Assembly: GCA_018644745.1 (NCBI GenBank)
Contig: JABGPX010000237.1
Location: forward strand, 1 to 8,241
Length of the DNA stretch: 8,241 nt
Reading direction: 5' to 3'
Origin: Spirochaetales bacterium
GTDB lineage: Bacteria > Spirochaetota > Spirochaetia > ARS1246
The notes under the pieces are model-generated. The model ran no database searches, had not been told where the DNA came from, and was given only the letters and a program-made list of their open reading frames with translations. Both the position numbers and the translations under genes were made by a program. Below, piece by piece: positions 7,689-8,241 of the stretch (the first letter of the stretch is position 1; the number at the start of each line of letters is the position of its first letter).

Positions 7689-7701
7689 CAACGGCCGTTG
7701 T
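7688..7701. promoter_or_regulatory. 14-base perfect palindrome between divergent genes (candidate operator)
   Basis: ACAACGGCCGTTGT reads the same on both strands. It overlaps the -35 region proposed for arsC (7698-7703) and abuts the one proposed for the sulfatase. That is where a dimeric regulator could control both directions. No regulator gene is in the window. Half of the palindrome (GGCC plus TTGT) belongs to the two-block element that recurs at 84, and copy 1 is not palindromic, so the symmetry may be specific to this locus. Confidence 0.4.
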
Positions 7702-7730
7702 GCTTCCCTCGGTGTTGGTTTAGCATGAAG
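7693..7730 (+). promoter_or_regulatory. Probable arsC promoter (copy 2 of the two-block element)
   Basis: GGCCGTTGTGCT, 12 bases, then GGTTTAGCAT. It matches the element at 84-117 in 21 of 22 block bases, while the 12-base spacer matches at only two positions, as expected for a bound site rather than a duplicated stretch. TTGTGC (7698-7703) and TAGCAT (7721-7726) are 17 bases apart. The start codon follows 28 bases after the -10, against 25 at copy 1. Confidence 0.55.
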
Positions 7731-7754
7731 AAATAGCAACATAAGAGGGAACAC

Positions 7755-8105
7755 ATGTCGAAAATACTAATTTACCATAATCCAAAATGCAGCAAGAGCC
7801 GCGAGGCCCTCAATATTCTCAATGAAAGCGGTGAGGAAACAGAAGTGATCGAGTACCTTAAAACACCGCCCGATGCTTCCGCAATTGAAAAAATTCTGGA
7901 TATGCTTGGATGCGATCCTCTTGATATCATGCGTACGAAAGAAGCTGATTTCCGAGAACTTGGCCTTCACGAAGACGGGGTCACCCGCGAGCAGCTCATT
8001 GAAGCAATGGTTGCGAGACCGATTCTTATCGAGCGGCCAATTGTAGTAAAAGATAATCGCGTCGTGCTCGGACGCCCGCCGGAAAAAGTGAGAGAGCTTC
8101 TTTAA
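7755..8105 (+). CDS. arsC: Glutaredoxin-dependent arsenate reductase family protein (ArsC)
   Basis: This 116-residue thioredoxin-fold protein reduces arsenate to arsenite with glutathione/glutaredoxin in the characterised family members. The catalytic cysteine is Cys12 in YHNPKCSKSR. The arginines that hold the oxyanion in the Escherichia coli plasmid enzyme (Arg60, Arg94, Arg107) fall at the same numbers here, in IMR, IERPIVV and LGRPPE. The ELGL and RPILIERPIVV motifs are typical. It is shorter than the 141-residue plasmid enzyme because the C-terminal tail is absent, but normal for chromosomal relatives. AGAGGG lies six bases before ATG. There is no arsB, acr3 or arsR nearby, so it is a solitary gene. 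A role in general thiol redox or as an uncharacterised YffB-like member is possible, and arsenic resistance is not proven by context. Confidence 0.9.
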   Translation: MSKILIYHNPKCSKSREALNILNESGEETEVIEYLKTPPDASAIEKILDMLGCDPLDIMRTKEADFRELGLHEDGVTREQLIEAMVARPILIERPIVVKDNRVVLGRPPEKVRELL

Positions 8106-8113
8106 TAGGAAAT

Positions 8114-8157
8114 GATAACTAAGGATTGAAGCGATAATCCCAAAAGAGGCAGTTATC
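8114..8157. repeat. Nested inverted repeats after arsC
   Basis: GATAACT (8114-8120) pairs with AGTTATC (8151-8157). Inside it GGATT (8123-8127) pairs with AATCC (8136-8140). Transcribed from arsC this could fold into a branched or bulged stem nine bases past the stop codon. No T-run follows, so an intrinsic terminator is doubtful. Confidence 0.3.
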
Positions 8158-8168
8158 CATATATATGG
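8157..8168. repeat. 12-base palindrome CCATATATATGG
   Basis: This perfect palindrome directly follows the inverted repeats and ends eight bases before a possible start codon at 8177. It might be a regulator site for the gene that runs off the window, but an AT-alternating palindrome of this length can arise by chance. Confidence 0.25.
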
Positions 8169-8176
8169 AAGTAAAA

Positions 8177-8241
8177 ATGGGACAAAAGTTTGCCCTCGAG
8201 CTCCGGATAGACGAAGCATTGTGTGTCGGCAGATTTACGAT
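8177..8241 (+). CDS. Possible start of a further gene, cut by the window end
   Basis: ATG 8177, preceded by GGAAG at five bases, opens a frame that is still open at the window end (MGQKFALELRIDEALCVGRF). The frame also extends back to an ATG at 8165. Only 21 codons are visible and no family can be named. It may be chance. Confidence 0.25.
   Translation, partial: MGQKFALELRIDEALCVGRFT

Noticed and set aside
7767..8219. 150-codon open frame on the minus strand across arsC
   Set aside because: It is the antisense of a clear ArsC gene with full catalytic residues; its translation shows no recognisable domain.

Overview
The window is bacterial DNA of middling G+C content. It carries a carbohydrate-use locus next to a patch of decaying genes. 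The mix of uroporphyrinogen-decarboxylase-like (URO-D) proteins, an AKR-type oxidoreductase, an S1 sulfatase and a large GH2 enzyme is typical of sulfated-glycan users in the PVC group (Lentisphaerae, Kiritimatiellae, Planctomycetes) and some Spirochaetes. The sequence alone does not decide between them. Neither the sulfatase nor the GH2 enzyme has a signal peptide, which would fit an organism that imports oligosaccharides and processes them in the cytoplasm.

Left part (1-3105). A probable promoter at 84-120 precedes a URO-D family gene that has lost about 120 internal codons and is also frameshifted (143-848). An intact but different URO-D family gene follows 18 bases later (867-1943). Next comes an aldo/keto reductase with a good N-terminal half, a missing middle and an out-of-frame C-terminal tail (2073-2603). 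Converging on it from the minus strand is a small four-helix membrane protein with one in-frame TGA (2662-3105). Three of the four genes here are broken, each in a way that still leaves the ancestral protein readable, so the decay looks recent.

Middle and right part (3286-7624, minus strand). An S1 formylglycine-type sulfatase is followed 31 bases later by a 973-residue GH2 beta-glycosidase. They look like a two-gene operon: the sulfatase would remove sulfate and the GH2 enzyme would cleave a beta-linked sugar, probably on a sulfated oligosaccharide in the cytoplasm. Both enzymes keep their recognisable catalytic residues.

Right end. Divergent from the sulfatase is an intact glutaredoxin-type arsenate reductase (ArsC family, 7755-8105). 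Its promoter region repeats the element upstream of the broken URO-D gene: two conserved blocks, 12 and 10 bases long, at identical 12-base spacing with an unrelated spacer. A 14-base perfect palindrome overlaps the presumed -35 region between the two divergent genes. The last 130 bases hold short inverted repeats and possibly the start of another gene.

I found no CRISPR array, tRNA, rRNA, insertion sequence or recognisable defence system. The most unusual signals are the paired promoter-like element, the in-frame TGA and the cluster of freshly broken genes.
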